Shown in pieces: positions 28,892 through 37,797 of a stretch of DNA of 64,000 nucleotides. Within the stretch, counting starts at the first letter, position 1. Each line of letters begins with the position of its first letter. The stretch spans positions 24,241 to 88,240 of the forward strand of contig CANJLK010000008.1 in the NCBI GenBank assembly GCA_947475465.1, in the 5' to 3' direction. Below the pieces are notes generated by a model. It had not been told where the DNA came from. It saw only the letters and a program-made list of their open reading frames with translations, and made no database searches. Both the position numbers and the translations under genes were made by a program. The DNA is from Caulobacteraceae bacterium. Its GTDB lineage: Bacteria; Pseudomonadota; Alphaproteobacteria; Caulobacterales; Caulobacteraceae.

Positions 28892-28938
28892 CCTATACCC
28901 CCAACGGGTAATTGCAATATGCCCTATGGGGGTATAGG
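28892..28938. promoter_or_regulatory. Divergent copper promoter region with two inverted CsoR-type operators
   Basis: Two boxes lie head to head: TATACCCCCAACGGGTA (28894-28910) and CCCTATGGGGGTATA (28922-28936). They resemble the known CsoR box TACCC-N3-GGGGGTA. The self-complementary ATTGCAAT (28911-28918) lies exactly between them, making a near-perfect 47-bp palindrome. One box sits just upstream of csoR and the other just upstream of the copper ATPase, so one repressor probably controls both transcripts. Confidence 0.8.
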
Positions 28939-28962
28939 TGGGTAGGCATCCAGGAGGCTGCC

Positions 28963-31302
28963 ATGTCCGATCACGCCCACTCCGGCCAGTCTCAGGCCTC
29001 GCGCGGCGACGGCGCGAAGGCAGCGACCGACCCGGTCTGCGGGATGAAGGTCGATGCGCAAGCGACCGAGCATCACGCAACCCACGACGGGCAGGCCTTC
29101 CACTTCTGTTCCAACGGCTGCCGGACCAAGTTCGTCGCTGAGCCGGCGAGATACCTTGAGAAGGATCAAGCGCCGGCCCCTGTGGCGCCGCCGGGCGCGA
29201 TCTACACCTGCCCGATGCACCCGCAGGTCCGGCAGGTCGGGCCGGGGCCTTGCCCGATCTGCGGCATGGCGCTGGAACCGGCCACGATGACGGCGGACAG
29301 CGGGCCGAGCGACGAGCTGTCGGACATGACCCGTCGGTTCTGGATCGGGCTTGCCCTGACCGCGCCGGTGTTCGGGCTCGAGATGGGCGGCCACCTCACG
29401 GGGTTGATGTTCCTCATGGGCCGGACGTCGAACTGGATCCAGCTGGCCCTGGCCACGCCCGTGGTGCTCTGGGCCGGCCGGCCGTTCTTCGAGCGCGGCT
29501 GGGCCTCCCTGAGACACCGCCACCTCAACATGTTCAGCCTCATCGCCATGGGGGTCGGCGTGTCGTGGGTCTACAGCATGGTCGCGGTCCTGGCGCCTGG
29601 CCTGTTTCCGCCCGCCTTCCGTGACGCCTCGGGCGGCGTGCCGGTCTATTTCGAGGCTGCGGCGGTGATCGTGGTCCTGGTGCTGCTTGGACAGGTGCTG
29701 GAGTTGCGGGCCCGCGCACAGACCGGCGGGGCGATCAGGGCGCTCCTGAACCTGGCGCCCAAGACGGCGCGCCGGATCCGCGAGGATGGCGCGGATGAGG
29801 ACGTCAGCCTCGACCAGATCCACGTGGGCGACCGTTTGCGCGTGCGACCCGGCGAGAAGATTCCGGTGGATGGGGAACTGGTGGAGGGACGGGTCTCCAT
29901 CGACGAGTCCCTGGTCACCGGCGAGTCCATGCCCGTCACCAAGGAGACCGGCGACAAGGTGATCGCCGGCGCGATCAACCTGACTGGCTCGTTTGTGATG
30001 CGGGCGGAGAAGGTCGGCGCGGACACCCTGCTTGCGCGGATCGTGCAGATGGTGGCCGAGGCGCAGCGCAGCCGTGCGCCGATCCAGCGCATGGCCGACC
30101 AGGTTTCCGGATGGTTCGTGCCGGCGGTGATCGCGGTGGCGGCCGTCGCCTTCGCCGCCTGGGGCATTGTCGGTCCCGACCCGCGGCTGGCCTTCGCCCT
30201 GGTGGCCGCCGTCTCGGTGCTGATCATCGCCTGTCCCTGCGCGCTGGGTCTGGCGACGCCCATGTCGATCATGGTGGGCGTCGGTCGCGGCGCACAGGCG
30301 GGCATCCTGATCAAGAACGCCGAAGCGCTGGAGCGCTTCGAGAAGATCGACACCCTGGTGGTCGACAAGACCGGCACGCTGACCGAGGGGCGGCCCGCGG
30401 TCACGGCAATCCATCCCGCACCCGGCTTTGACGCCAACGAATTGTTGCGCCTGGCGGCCAGCCTGGAGCGGGGCAGCGAACATCCGCTCGCGGACGCCAT
30501 CCTCCGGGCCGCGAAGGACCGCAATCTCACCCTGTCCGAGGTCCAGGATTTCGACTCTCCGGTCGGCAAGGGTGTGCTCGGGACCGTGGACGGCAAACAC
30601 CTGGCGCTGGGCGGCGCGCGCCTGATGTCGGAGCAAGGCGTGGACCTGACCCCCCTCGATGGCGAGGCGGAAGCGCTGCGGCGCGAAGGCGCGACGGCGA
30701 TCTTCGCTACGGTCGACGGCAAGCTCGCCGGCCTGCTCGGCATCTCAGATCCGATCAAGGCCACCACAGCGGACGCCGTGCGGGCGCTGAAGGCCGAGGG
30801 CGTCCGCATCGTCATGATGACCGGCGACAACCGCACCACGGCGCTGGCGGTAGCGAAACGCCTGGGCATCGAGGAGGTGGAGGCCGAGGTCCTGCCTGAG
30901 GACAAGGCCAAGGTGGTCCAGAGGCTTCGCGCAGAGGGCCGCTCGGTCGCCATGGCGGGCGATGGGGTCAACGACGCCCCGGCGCTGGCCGCCGCCGAGG
31001 TCGGGATCGCCATGGGCGCCGGTTCCGATGTGGCCATCGAGAGCGCTGGAGTGACGCTGCTCAAGGGCGACCTCCAGGGGATCGTCCGCGCGCGCCGCCT
31101 GTCGCGGGCGGTGATGCGCAACATCCGGCAGAACCTGGTCTTCGCCTTCATCTACAATGCCGCGGGCGTGCCGATCGCCGCGGGCGTGCTCTATCCGGCC
31201 TTCCACCTGCTGCTTTCGCCACAGATCGGGGCGGGGGCTATGGCGTTGTCGTCGGTCAGCGTGATCGCCAATGCCCTTCGCCTGCGCACCACAAGGCTAT
31301 GA
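28963..31302 (+). CDS. Copper-translocating P-type ATPase with YHS and HMBD metal-binding domains
   Basis: Protein of 779 aa. The N-terminus has a YHS domain ([20 protein letters not shown], residues 23-65) and then a heavy-metal-binding domain (YTCPMHPQV to [12 protein letters not shown], residues 81-105), in place of the common CxxC ferredoxin-like domain. Eight membrane helices follow, with the TGES actuator loop (319-322), the CPC copper motif at 424-426, the phosphorylated Asp468 in DKTGTLT and the hinge [13 protein letters not shown]. It exports Cu(I) across the inner membrane. The ATG at 28963 has CAGGAGG upstream. It is divergent from csoR. Confidence 0.97.
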   Translation: MSDHAHSGQSQASRGDGAKAATDPVCGMKVDAQATEHHATHDGQAFHFCSNGCRTKFVAEPARYLEKDQAPAPVAPPGAIYTCPMHPQVRQVGPGPCPICGMALEPATMTADSGPSDELSDMTRRFWIGLALTAPVFGLEMGGHLTGLMFLMGRTSNWIQLALATPVVLWAGRPFFERGWASLRHRHLNMFSLIAMGVGVSWVYSMVAVLAPGLFPPAFRDASGGVPVYFEAAAVIVVLVLLGQVLELRARAQTGGAIRALLNLAPKTARRIREDGADEDVSLDQIHVGDRLRVRPGEKIPVDGELVEGRVSIDESLVTGESMPVTKETGDKVIAGAINLTGSFVMRAEKVGADTLLARIVQMVAEAQRSRAPIQRMADQVSGWFVPAVIAVAAVAFAAWGIVGPDPRLAFALVAAVSVLIIACPCALGLATPMSIMVGVGRGAQAGILIKNAEALERFEKIDTLVVDKTGTLTEGRPAVTAIHPAPGFDANELLRLAASLERGSEHPLADAILRAAKDRNLTLSEVQDFDSPVGKGVLGTVDGKHLALGGARLMSEQGVDLTPLDGEAEALRREGATAIFATVDGKLAGLLGISDPIKATTADAVRALKAEGVRIVMMTGDNRTTALAVAKRLGIEEVEAEVLPEDKAKVVQRLRAEGRSVAMAGDGVNDAPALAAAEVGIAMGAGSDVAIESAGVTLLKGDLQGIVRARRLSRAVMRNIRQNLVFAFIYNAAGVPIAAGVLYPAFHLLLSPQIGAGAMALSSVSVIANALRLRTTRL

Positions 31303-31336
31303 CTGAAAGGGTCTCGGCGCGTACGGCCGCCGCGGG

Positions 31337-31951
31337 CTAGGGGGCGACAGCCGCGTCGGGCTCGGCCGGGGAGGCGCGCAGGCGGGCGCGGAACTCGTCC
31401 AGGCGGGTCCGGTAGCCTTCGGCGTCGCCGTACTCCAGGAACTCGAAGTAGCGCTGGTGGGGATCAGAGACCTTCAGCGCGTGCTTGATCGGGCACCAGT
31501 ACTGTTCCGTCCGGCTGGACACCTCGCGGACATAGGCGACCACGCCGTTGGCGTAGGCGCAGAAGGTGCAGTTCAGCGCCTCGATGACGTTGAGGTATTT
31601 CAGCTTTCCGCGGTCGAGCGCGATGTAGTCGCGGCGCCGGACCCGGGCGATGCCGTACACACGAAAGCAGATGGCCTGGTAGGCGCTCACCCAGCCATCG
31701 ACGATCGCCAGGGGTACGATCAGCGAATAGATCACCGGGGCTGAGAGGACGACGCCCACGGTCGTGCGCCCGAAGTATTTCGCCAGGCCCATTTTCAGCT
31801 GGCGGTGCTCGATCGCGACGCCATCCTCGAACTGACCGATCTGTTTCGAAAGCTTCCAGCCCAGAGCCTTGCGGCGCCGCTCGATCTCCCGGTCCAACTC
31901 ACCCTGAAGGTGGACGATCTCCTCGGCGAGATCCTTCATGCGTTGGGTCAT
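31337..31951 (-). CDS. Membrane-anchored protein with CxxC motif, function unknown
   Basis: Protein of 204 aa. A charged N-terminal helix that looks coiled-coil (MKDLAEEIVHLQGELDREIERRRKALGW, ending near 31870 on the plus strand) is followed by one or two hydrophobic segments (VVLSAPVIYSLIVPLAIVDG) and a soluble part with NCTFCAYANG (CxxC), plus a third Cys in EQYWCPIKHALK. The Cys/His arrangement could bind a metal or an Fe-S cluster. The C-terminus is Ala/Pro rich. It is convergent with the copper ATPase, 34 bp away. I do not recognise the family; it may be a conserved alphaproteobacterial protein. Confidence 0.6.
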   Translation of the reverse strand: MTQRMKDLAEEIVHLQGELDREIERRRKALGWKLSKQIGQFEDGVAIEHRQLKMGLAKYFGRTTVGVVLSAPVIYSLIVPLAIVDGWVSAYQAICFRVYGIARVRRRDYIALDRGKLKYLNVIEALNCTFCAYANGVVAYVREVSSRTEQYWCPIKHALKVSDPHQRYFEFLEYGDAEGYRTRLDEFRARLRASPAEPDAAVAP

Positions 31952-32009
31952 GGACGGCCTTGGGCTTTCCCTGGGGATCGGACGATCGCCGCGCGGGTGC
32001 GGTCAGCCG

Positions 32010-33836
32010 TTACGGTCGCTTGCTGAAGCTTTCCACATAGCGCGCCACGGCCTCCACGTCGCTAGCGCTCAAGGCGCCCGGGAACAGCTTCGGCATTGGC
32101 GGCTTGGGCGCCTTGATCCAGGCGACCACCTGATCGTGGGACCGTCGCCCGGAGATGCCTACGAGGGACGCGCCCCCGGCGCCCCCCTCGCCGTTGGCGC
32201 CGTGGCAAGCGGCGCACAGGCTGCCGTATAGGTCGTGGCCGCTGCGGGTGGGTGTATCGGTGTCCGACACCGCCAGGACGCGGGGAGGGCCGCCGCTCGG
32301 CCCGTCTGCCGACAGGATCACAAGCTGCGGCGGGCCACCGTCTCCGAAGCTGCTGCGGCTGATGTTGCCGACCGTCGCGGCCACGTACTGGCGCTGGCCG
32401 ACCGCATAGGTGATCACTCCGCCGGCCAGGGCGCCGCCGAGGTTGCGGCGTTGCAGGACCCGGCCGGTGACCGCGTCGAAGACGTAGAAGTTCCCGGCCA
32501 GGTCGCCGGTCATCACAAGCCCGCTGGCCGTGGACGTGACGCCCGCGACAACGGGGGCCGGTGTGTGGAAGCGCCATTTCAGCTTGCCGGTGACGCCGTC
32601 GAGGGCGCTGACCCAGCCGCTGCGGGGATTGTCGCCCTTCAGGTCGATGCTGGTGCCCAGATAGAGCTGCCCGGGCGTGAATGCCTGGGCCCCGCTGACG
32701 AAGGTGTTGCACCAGTCGACCGCGCCCACATAGACCGCGCCGGTCTTCGGATTGTAGCCCGGTCCGTTCCATTCCACGCCGCCCAGCGGGCCCGGGCAGG
32801 CGTAGGTGCCCTGCGGGGTTGGCGCCTTGTCGGCGTTGACACTGGTGGTGACGGCGGTGCGGGCGACGAGCCTGTGGGTCGCGCGGTCCAGCAGGTAGAC
32901 GAAGCCATCCTTGCTACCGAGGGCCACCCGCTGGGCGCCCGACGGCGTTCGGTAAAGCATCGGCGCGGCGCCCAGGTCCCAGTCGAACCCGTCGTTCGGG
33001 CGGACCTGATAGTACCATTTGAGCTTGCCCGTGCGGGCGTCGAGCACCACCACGCTGTTGGTGAAGAGGTTGGCGCCCGGCCGCACGGAAATGTCGAAGT
33101 CCGGCCCGGGATTGGCCACGGGCACGAACACCTCTCCGGTGGCGGGATCGAGAGTGTACGACGTCCAGGTGGCGCCGCCGCCGCGCTTGGCGGACTCGGG
33201 GATTTGCCAGGTCTCGGCGCCGAAATCGTCGCCCTGCGGAATGGTATTGAAGCGCCAGACCTCCTTGCCGGTCGCCGCATCGAAGGCCGACACGCGGCCA
33301 CGGATGCCCACGTCGCTGCCCGCGGGGCCCATGTACACCAGGCCGTTCCAGGCGATCGGCGCGGCGGCCATCGATTCGCCGATGACGGTGTCCCCGGCCT
33401 GGACCGACCAGAGGACCGCGCCGGTTTTGGCGTCGAGGGCTTCGAGGCGCCCGTCCTGGGTTCCGCGGAACAGGCGGCCGTCCAGATAGGCGAGCCCGCG
33501 ATTGGCGTGGCCAGCCTCTGGGCCGCCGATCGTGTCGACCGTGCGCCAGCGAAGCGCGCAGGTGCGGGCGTCGAGCGCCACGGTGGTGTGCACCGTGGTG
33601 AGATAGAGGGTCGAGTTCAGCATCAGGATGCCGGACTCGAGCGAGCCGGGATCGCCGAGCGCGATCCGGCAGATGGACCTAAGCCGCGCGGCGTTGCCCG
33701 CGTTGATCGCGATGAGCGGGGAGTAGCGCTGGGAGGCGAGGTCGTTGGCGTAGCCACGCCACTCGGCGCCCGGAGCGCCGGCGGCCTGAGCGCTTGCGGC
33801 GGCAAGGGCCATGGCCAGGACCACGCCGCGCGCCAT
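32010..33836 (-). CDS. PQQ-dependent quinohemoprotein dehydrogenase
   Basis: Protein of 608 aa. A signal peptide (MARGVVLAMALAAASAQA) leads to the periplasm. The PQQ beta-propeller has repeated W-type blades (DAKTGAVLWSVQAGD, DAATGKEVWRFNT, DARTGKLKWYY, DGVTGKLKWRFH, DAVTGRVLQRRN). The C-terminal cytochrome c domain carries heme motif SLCAACHGANGEGG. It probably oxidises an alcohol or sugar-like substrate and passes electrons through heme. ATG at 33836 lacks a ribosome site; a TTG at 33866 has AAGGG seven bases upstream and would add ten residues to the signal peptide. It is downstream of an SDR gene on the same strand and may share a pathway with it. Confidence 0.9.
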   Translation of the reverse strand: MARGVVLAMALAAASAQAAGAPGAEWRGYANDLASQRYSPLIAINAGNAARLRSICRIALGDPGSLESGILMLNSTLYLTTVHTTVALDARTCALRWRTVDTIGGPEAGHANRGLAYLDGRLFRGTQDGRLEALDAKTGAVLWSVQAGDTVIGESMAAAPIAWNGLVYMGPAGSDVGIRGRVSAFDAATGKEVWRFNTIPQGDDFGAETWQIPESAKRGGGATWTSYTLDPATGEVFVPVANPGPDFDISVRPGANLFTNSVVVLDARTGKLKWYYQVRPNDGFDWDLGAAPMLYRTPSGAQRVALGSKDGFVYLLDRATHRLVARTAVTTSVNADKAPTPQGTYACPGPLGGVEWNGPGYNPKTGAVYVGAVDWCNTFVSGAQAFTPGQLYLGTSIDLKGDNPRSGWVSALDGVTGKLKWRFHTPAPVVAGVTSTASGLVMTGDLAGNFYVFDAVTGRVLQRRNLGGALAGGVITYAVGQRQYVAATVGNISRSSFGDGGPPQLVILSADGPSGGPPRVLAVSDTDTPTRSGHDLYGSLCAACHGANGEGGAGGASLVGISGRRSHDQVVAWIKAPKPPMPKLFPGALSASDVEAVARYVESFSKRP

Positions 33837-33994
33837 CGAAACGAAAAAGGACGACTGGGTGGTCAAGAGGATGCCCTTGCGCTGGCGGCTTGGGCGCCGC
33901 TCTGAAGCGAAAGCCGGGCCCTGTCCCGGCTCACCCCCTGGCGGGAGTGAGGGGAGCTTGCGCGAAGCGCGGATGCTTGTCGACCGGGCAAGTG

Positions 33995-34783
33995 TCACCA
34001 GATGGTGCGACCGCCATCGACGACCAGGTCGTGACCCGTGACATAGCCCGCGCCGTCGGAGGCCAGGTAGGCGACGGCGTTTCCGATGTCCGACGGCTCT
34101 CCGTGCCGGCCCATGGGCACGCCCGCGGCGATCTTCGCCCGGACCTCCGGCTGCCTTGAACGTCCGGGACGTTCGATATAGCCGGGCGTGACCGTGTTGA
34201 CGGTAATGCCCCAGTGGGCGACCCCCACCGCCAGGTCGCGGGTGAGACCCGTCAGGCCGGCCTTGGCGGCGGTGTAGGAAACCCCCCGGAAGGGCCCGCG
34301 CGGATGCTCCCGGTCCACGGCGTTGACGCTGCCCGTCCCGTCGTTGCCGACGACCGCCAGAATGGAGCTGATATTGATGATCCGCCCGAAACCCTGGTCG
34401 CGCATCACCTCGATCGCCGCCTGGGCGAGGAAGAACTGGGCTTCGAGATTCACGCCCACGACCTGACGCCAAGCGTCGACGGTGTAGTCCAGGAGCCGGT
34501 CCTCGTTGCCGCCGCCGGCGTTGTTGACCAGGATATCCAGCCGTCCGAACCGATCCTTGGCGGCCTGGACGATGGCGGCCCGGTCCTCGGGAACCGTGAC
34601 GTCAGCGGCGAGAATCTCGACGCGGCCCGGCGCGCCTGCGAGCGCCTGCGCCGTGGCCTGGAGGGGTTCCAGCCGGCGGCCCACGGCCAGGCAGTCCACG
34701 CCCGCCGCGGTCAGGGCCTCGACGACACCCTGGCCGATGCCCGTGCCGCCGCCCGTCACGATCGCCGCCCTGCGTTGCGTCAT
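33995..34783 (-). CDS. Short-chain dehydrogenase/reductase (SDR)
   Basis: Protein of 262 aa, classical SDR length. Cofactor motif TGGGTGIGQG, structural motif NNAGGG, Ser in NISSILA, and active-site YTAAK are all intact, and the end is VDGGRTIW. A loop insertion (GNDGTGSVNAVDREHPRGP) sits between the catalytic Ser and Tyr. The start at 34783 is supported by GGGGGA seven bases upstream. It uses NAD(P)(H) on an unknown carbonyl or alcohol. It precedes the quinohemoprotein dehydrogenase on the same strand. Confidence 0.9.
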   Translation of the reverse strand: MTQRRAAIVTGGGTGIGQGVVEALTAAGVDCLAVGRRLEPLQATAQALAGAPGRVEILAADVTVPEDRAAIVQAAKDRFGRLDILVNNAGGGNEDRLLDYTVDAWRQVVGVNLEAQFFLAQAAIEVMRDQGFGRIINISSILAVVGNDGTGSVNAVDREHPRGPFRGVSYTAAKAGLTGLTRDLAVGVAHWGITVNTVTPGYIERPGRSRQPEVRAKIAAGVPMGRHGEPSDIGNAVAYLASDGAGYVTGHDLVVDGGRTIW

Positions 34784-34941
34784 CAGAAGGTCCCCCAAGC
34801 GTGTGGCGACTTTGCCCGCGCAGGGCGATAGCGCCGTTTGCTGTGGACGGGAAGTTCGCGCAGGGCCTTCGACCCTCGGCTTTGCGGCGGTTCGGCGATA
34901 TCTTGCGGCGCCGGCTTGAATGGCCGGCCTTGCCGCGGGGA

Positions 34942-35304
34942 ATGTTTGTGACGCCGAAATCCGTGACCCTCCATGGCATCAAGGCCTGCGACACGATGAA
35001 GAAGGCGTGGACCTGGCTGGACGGGGCCGGCGTCGCCTACGATTTCCATGACTACAAGAAGCAGGGGATCGATGCGGCGACCCTAAAGAGGTGGGCGGAC
35101 AAGGTCGGCTGGGAGGTGCTGCTCAACCGGGCCGGCACGACCTTCAAGAAGCTGCCGGACGCGGACAAGACCGGGCTCGACGAGGCCAAGGCCATCGCCC
35201 TGATGAGCGCCCAGCCCTCGATGATCAAACGCCCCGTGCTCGACGCGGACGGCGAATTGGTGGTCGGCTTCAAGCCGGAGATCTACGCCAAGACCTTCGG
35301 ATGA
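34942..35304 (+). CDS. ArsC/Spx/MgsR family protein (YffB-like)
   Basis: Protein of 120 aa with the thioredoxin-like ArsC fold: VTLHGIKACDTMKKAWTWL, then YDFHDYKKQGID, LLNRAGTTFKKL and SMIKRPVLDADGELVVGF. Only one Cys is present (ACDT), as in YffB-like members that are not true arsenate reductases. A redox or glutathione-linked role is plausible. The ATG at 34942 is chosen where the conserved sequence begins. It is divergent from the SDR gene. Confidence 0.88.
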   Translation: MFVTPKSVTLHGIKACDTMKKAWTWLDGAGVAYDFHDYKKQGIDAATLKRWADKVGWEVLLNRAGTTFKKLPDADKTGLDEAKAIALMSAQPSMIKRPVLDADGELVVGFKPEIYAKTFG

Positions 35305-35440
35305 TAGGTCGCAGGATAATATAAGGCATTCAACCCGTTGCGGGTCGGGCAGCGACCCTGCGCCTTTTCGGCGCGCGCGGCGGAACCGGGGGCGTGGGCC
35401 GGAGTTTCGGTGGCTCACCCCACGCCCGCGGAGACCTGCC

Positions 35441-35956
35441 ATGCCGACCCAAGACGCCCCCGACGCCGTCGCCCTGCTGAAAGCCGATCACCGCAAGGTC
35501 GAGGAGCTGTTCGCCAGCTTTGAAAAAACCACCGGGGCCGCCAAGAAGCGGGCGCTGGCCGAGCAGATATGCCTTGAACTGACCGTCCACACCAAGATCG
35601 AGGAAGATATCTTCTACCCGGCCTGCGAAGGCGCGGTTGAGGAAGACCTGCTGCGCGAAGCCTATGTGGAGCACGACGGCGCCAAGGTGCTGATCGCCGA
35701 GATCGAGGCCGGCGGGCCCGATGACAAGTTCTACGACGCCAAGGTGAAGGTGCTTTCCGAGATGATCGAGCACCACGTCGAGGAGGAGGAAAAGCGGGTC
35801 GAGGGGATGTTCTCCCAGGCGCGCAAGGCCGGCCTCGACATGGATGACCTGGGCGCGCGAATGGCGGACGAGAAGCAGCGGCTGGTGGCTGACTACAAGG
35901 CCGCTGGCCCGCCCACACCGGAAACGCCGACATTCACCGCCACAGAACTGCGCTAG
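35441..35956 (+). CDS. Hemerythrin HHE domain protein
   Basis: Protein of 171 aa, all-helical. Iron-ligand His/Glu residues fit the HHE pattern: LLKADHRKVEELF, ELTVHTKIEEDIFYP, YVEHDGAKVLIAEI and MIEHHVEEEEKRV. Such proteins bind a di-iron centre and are linked to oxygen, nitric-oxide or redox stress sensing. Cytosolic; the C-terminus is Pro/Thr rich and short. It starts 38 bp before the DUF2252 gene and may form an operon with it. The ATG at 35441 follows a Pro-rich stretch with GGAG upstream (CGCGGAGACCTGCC). Confidence 0.92.
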   Translation: MPTQDAPDAVALLKADHRKVEELFASFEKTTGAAKKRALAEQICLELTVHTKIEEDIFYPACEGAVEEDLLREAYVEHDGAKVLIAEIEAGGPDDKFYDAKVKVLSEMIEHHVEEEEKRVEGMFSQARKAGLDMDDLGARMADEKQRLVADYKAAGPPTPETPTFTATELR

Positions 35957-35993
35957 GCGCGGCCTTGGGCGGGGCCGCTCGCAAGGGACGGGC

Positions 35994-37184
35994 GTGACCA
36001 GGCCGGAAGAGCGGTCCGCCCGCCTTGTCCAGACGCGCAACCTGAAGATGGCGCGCTCGGCCCACGCCTATGTGCGTGGGTCGACGGTCAAGTTCTACGA
36101 ATGGCTGGAGGCCAGCGCGGGCAGGATTCCGGACGGCCCGCCGGTCTGGATCTGCGGCGACTGCCACATGGGCAACCTTGGGCCTTTGGCCGACGCCAGG
36201 GGCCGCGTGGCGGTGCAGATCCGCGACCTCGACCAGACGGTGATCGGCAACCCGGCGCACGACCTGATCCGGCTGGGCCTGTCCCTGGCCTCGGCGGCTC
36301 GCGGCTCGAACCTGCCGGGGGTCACGACAGCACGCATCCTTGAGGCCCTGGTCGCCGGCTACGAGGCCGCGCTGATGGGCGAATTCAAAAAGGAATACGA
36401 CGGCGACCGGCGGCCCAAGCAGATCGGCTCGCTGCTGGATGAATCCGTGAAACGCCGGTGGCGGCATCTGGCCCTGGAACGTCTGGACACCGTCAAGCCG
36501 GTCGTGCCCTTGGGAAAGAAGTTCTGGGCTCTCACGGACGAGGAGCGCGAGGCGCTGAAAGCGCTGTTCGACCAGGAGGCGGTGCACGAGATGGTCACCG
36601 GCCTACAGGGCCGCGACAGGCATGATTCGGTGCGCCTGGTGGACGCGGCCTACTGGATGAAGGGCTGCAGCTCGCTGGGCCGCCTGCGCTATGCCGCCAT
36701 GCTGAGGGTGGGGCAGGGCAATTCGTCGTCGCTGTGTCTGGTGGACGTGAAGGAGGCGGTGACAGCGGCCGCGCCACGGGCGATGGGCATCCCCATGCCA
36801 CGCGATAACGCCGTGCGCGTGGTGACCGGCGCACAGGCCCTGTCGCCCAACCTTGGCCGCCGGATGATCGCCGCAAGGCTGTTGGGCCGCGGCGTGGTGC
36901 TGCGCGAGCTGATGCCCCAGGATCTCAAGATCGAAGTCGACCGGCTGACCCAGGACCAGGCGACAACCCTTGCCGGCTATCTCGCCGGTGTGGTGGGCCG
37001 CGCGCATGGCCGGCAGATGGACAAGGCGACCCGCGACACGTGGCTGACCGAGCTGGGCAGGGCGCGCGGCTCGACCCTGGACGCTCCCTCGTGGCTATGG
37101 ACCAGCGTCGTGGACCTGGTCGCCGTGCTTGAGGCCGCGTACCTCGACCACTGTCGCCGGTTCGTCCTGGCGAGCGCCGCCTGA
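35994..37184 (+). CDS. DUF2252 family protein
   Basis: Protein of 396 aa. The diagnostic block is VWICGDCHMGNLGPLAD, followed about 25 residues on by VQIRDLDQTVIGNPAHDLIRL. This resembles the catalytic loop and metal-binding motif of aminoglycoside-phosphotransferase-like kinases (HGDxHxxN ... D), so a kinase-like activity is possible, but it is unproven for the family. The GTG at 35994 is chosen since AAGGGAC lies just upstream and it follows the hemerythrin gene by 37 bp. The longer frame overlaps the hemerythrin gene and is not used. Confidence 0.85.
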   Translation: MTRPEERSARLVQTRNLKMARSAHAYVRGSTVKFYEWLEASAGRIPDGPPVWICGDCHMGNLGPLADARGRVAVQIRDLDQTVIGNPAHDLIRLGLSLASAARGSNLPGVTTARILEALVAGYEAALMGEFKKEYDGDRRPKQIGSLLDESVKRRWRHLALERLDTVKPVVPLGKKFWALTDEEREALKALFDQEAVHEMVTGLQGRDRHDSVRLVDAAYWMKGCSSLGRLRYAAMLRVGQGNSSSLCLVDVKEAVTAAAPRAMGIPMPRDNAVRVVTGAQALSPNLGRRMIAARLLGRGVVLRELMPQDLKIEVDRLTQDQATTLAGYLAGVVGRAHGRQMDKATRDTWLTELGRARGSTLDAPSWLWTSVVDLVAVLEAAYLDHCRRFVLASAA

Positions 37185-37278
37185 CGAACCGGCCTGCATC
37201 CGATCAGGTTGCGCGCGGCGACTAGGGTGTGAAAGGTGGCGGGCGGTTCCCGTCGCCGGAGCCCTCGGAGTCCGCATC

Positions 37279-37797
37279 ATGGACGATCTCTTTCGCAGCT
37301 ACTGGTGGCTGCTCTTCCCCATCGGCGCCTTCGTGTTCGGCGCCTGGGACCGCTGGCTGAACTACAAGCGCAGCCGCGACCAACTGGACCTGATCAGGAC
37401 CTTCGCCGCCCAGGGCAAGGAGGTGCCGCCCGAACTGATGCAGCAGATTCGAGACGAGGGCGCGGGGCCGGGGCCTCCGCCAGGATATCCGCCGCAAGGG
37501 CCCGACGGGCCGGCAGCCGGCCCAGGCTACGGTCCCCAGGGATACTGGGGAGGCTATTGGTCCTCACCTCGGCACATGCGCCGCGCCTGGCGGGGCTACT
37601 ACAGGTGGGGCCCCTATTGGCAGTGGCGCCGGGTGCTGATCACCGGCGCGTTGGCGGCCGGGTTCTGGTGGGCCGCCATGGACGGCAACTGGCCCGGGAC
37701 CTATGGACCCTTCCGGCTTGTAGCCATCGTCATGACGGTGATCTTCGTGGGCAATCTGCTCAGTGCGCTGCTGTTCTCGCGTTTCCGGGACAAATGA
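37279..37797 (+). CDS. Small membrane protein, DUF6249-like, first module copy
   Basis: Protein of 172 aa. A first transmembrane helix (WWLLFPIGAFVFGAW) is followed by a charged helix and the segment GKEVPPELMQQIRDEG. A Pro/Gly/Tyr-rich stretch (GPPPGYPPQGPDGP) comes next, then two helices near the C-terminus (RRVLITGALAAGFWW and LVAIVMTVIFVGNLL). The stop overlaps the ECF sigma start (ATGA), so they are co-translated. Its N-terminal half parallels the protein at 38733, which has GETIPPDFM at the same place. It may sense or anchor; the function is unknown. Confidence 0.75.
   Translation: MDDLFRSYWWLLFPIGAFVFGAWDRWLNYKRSRDQLDLIRTFAAQGKEVPPELMQQIRDEGAGPGPPPGYPPQGPDGPAAGPGYGPQGYWGGYWSSPRHMRRAWRGYYRWGPYWQWRRVLITGALAAGFWWAAMDGNWPGTYGPFRLVAIVMTVIFVGNLLSALLFSRFRDK

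Noticed and set aside
28924-30636. 570-aa minus-strand open frame opposite the copper ATPase
   Set aside because: Antisense to a gene with full P-type ATPase motifs; composition (Arg/His/Asp/Gly) is that of a shadow frame.
33867-33994. Imperfect inverted repeat between the SDR and dehydrogenase genes
   Set aside because: CCCCT and AGGGG pair around a short loop, but the match is too weak and has no T-run, so it was not listed as a terminator or repeat.
32010-34472. 820-aa version of the quinohemoprotein dehydrogenase
   Set aside because: The first 200 or so codons overlap the SDR gene out of frame and are Arg/Gly-rich noise; the signal peptide begins at or just before residue 213.
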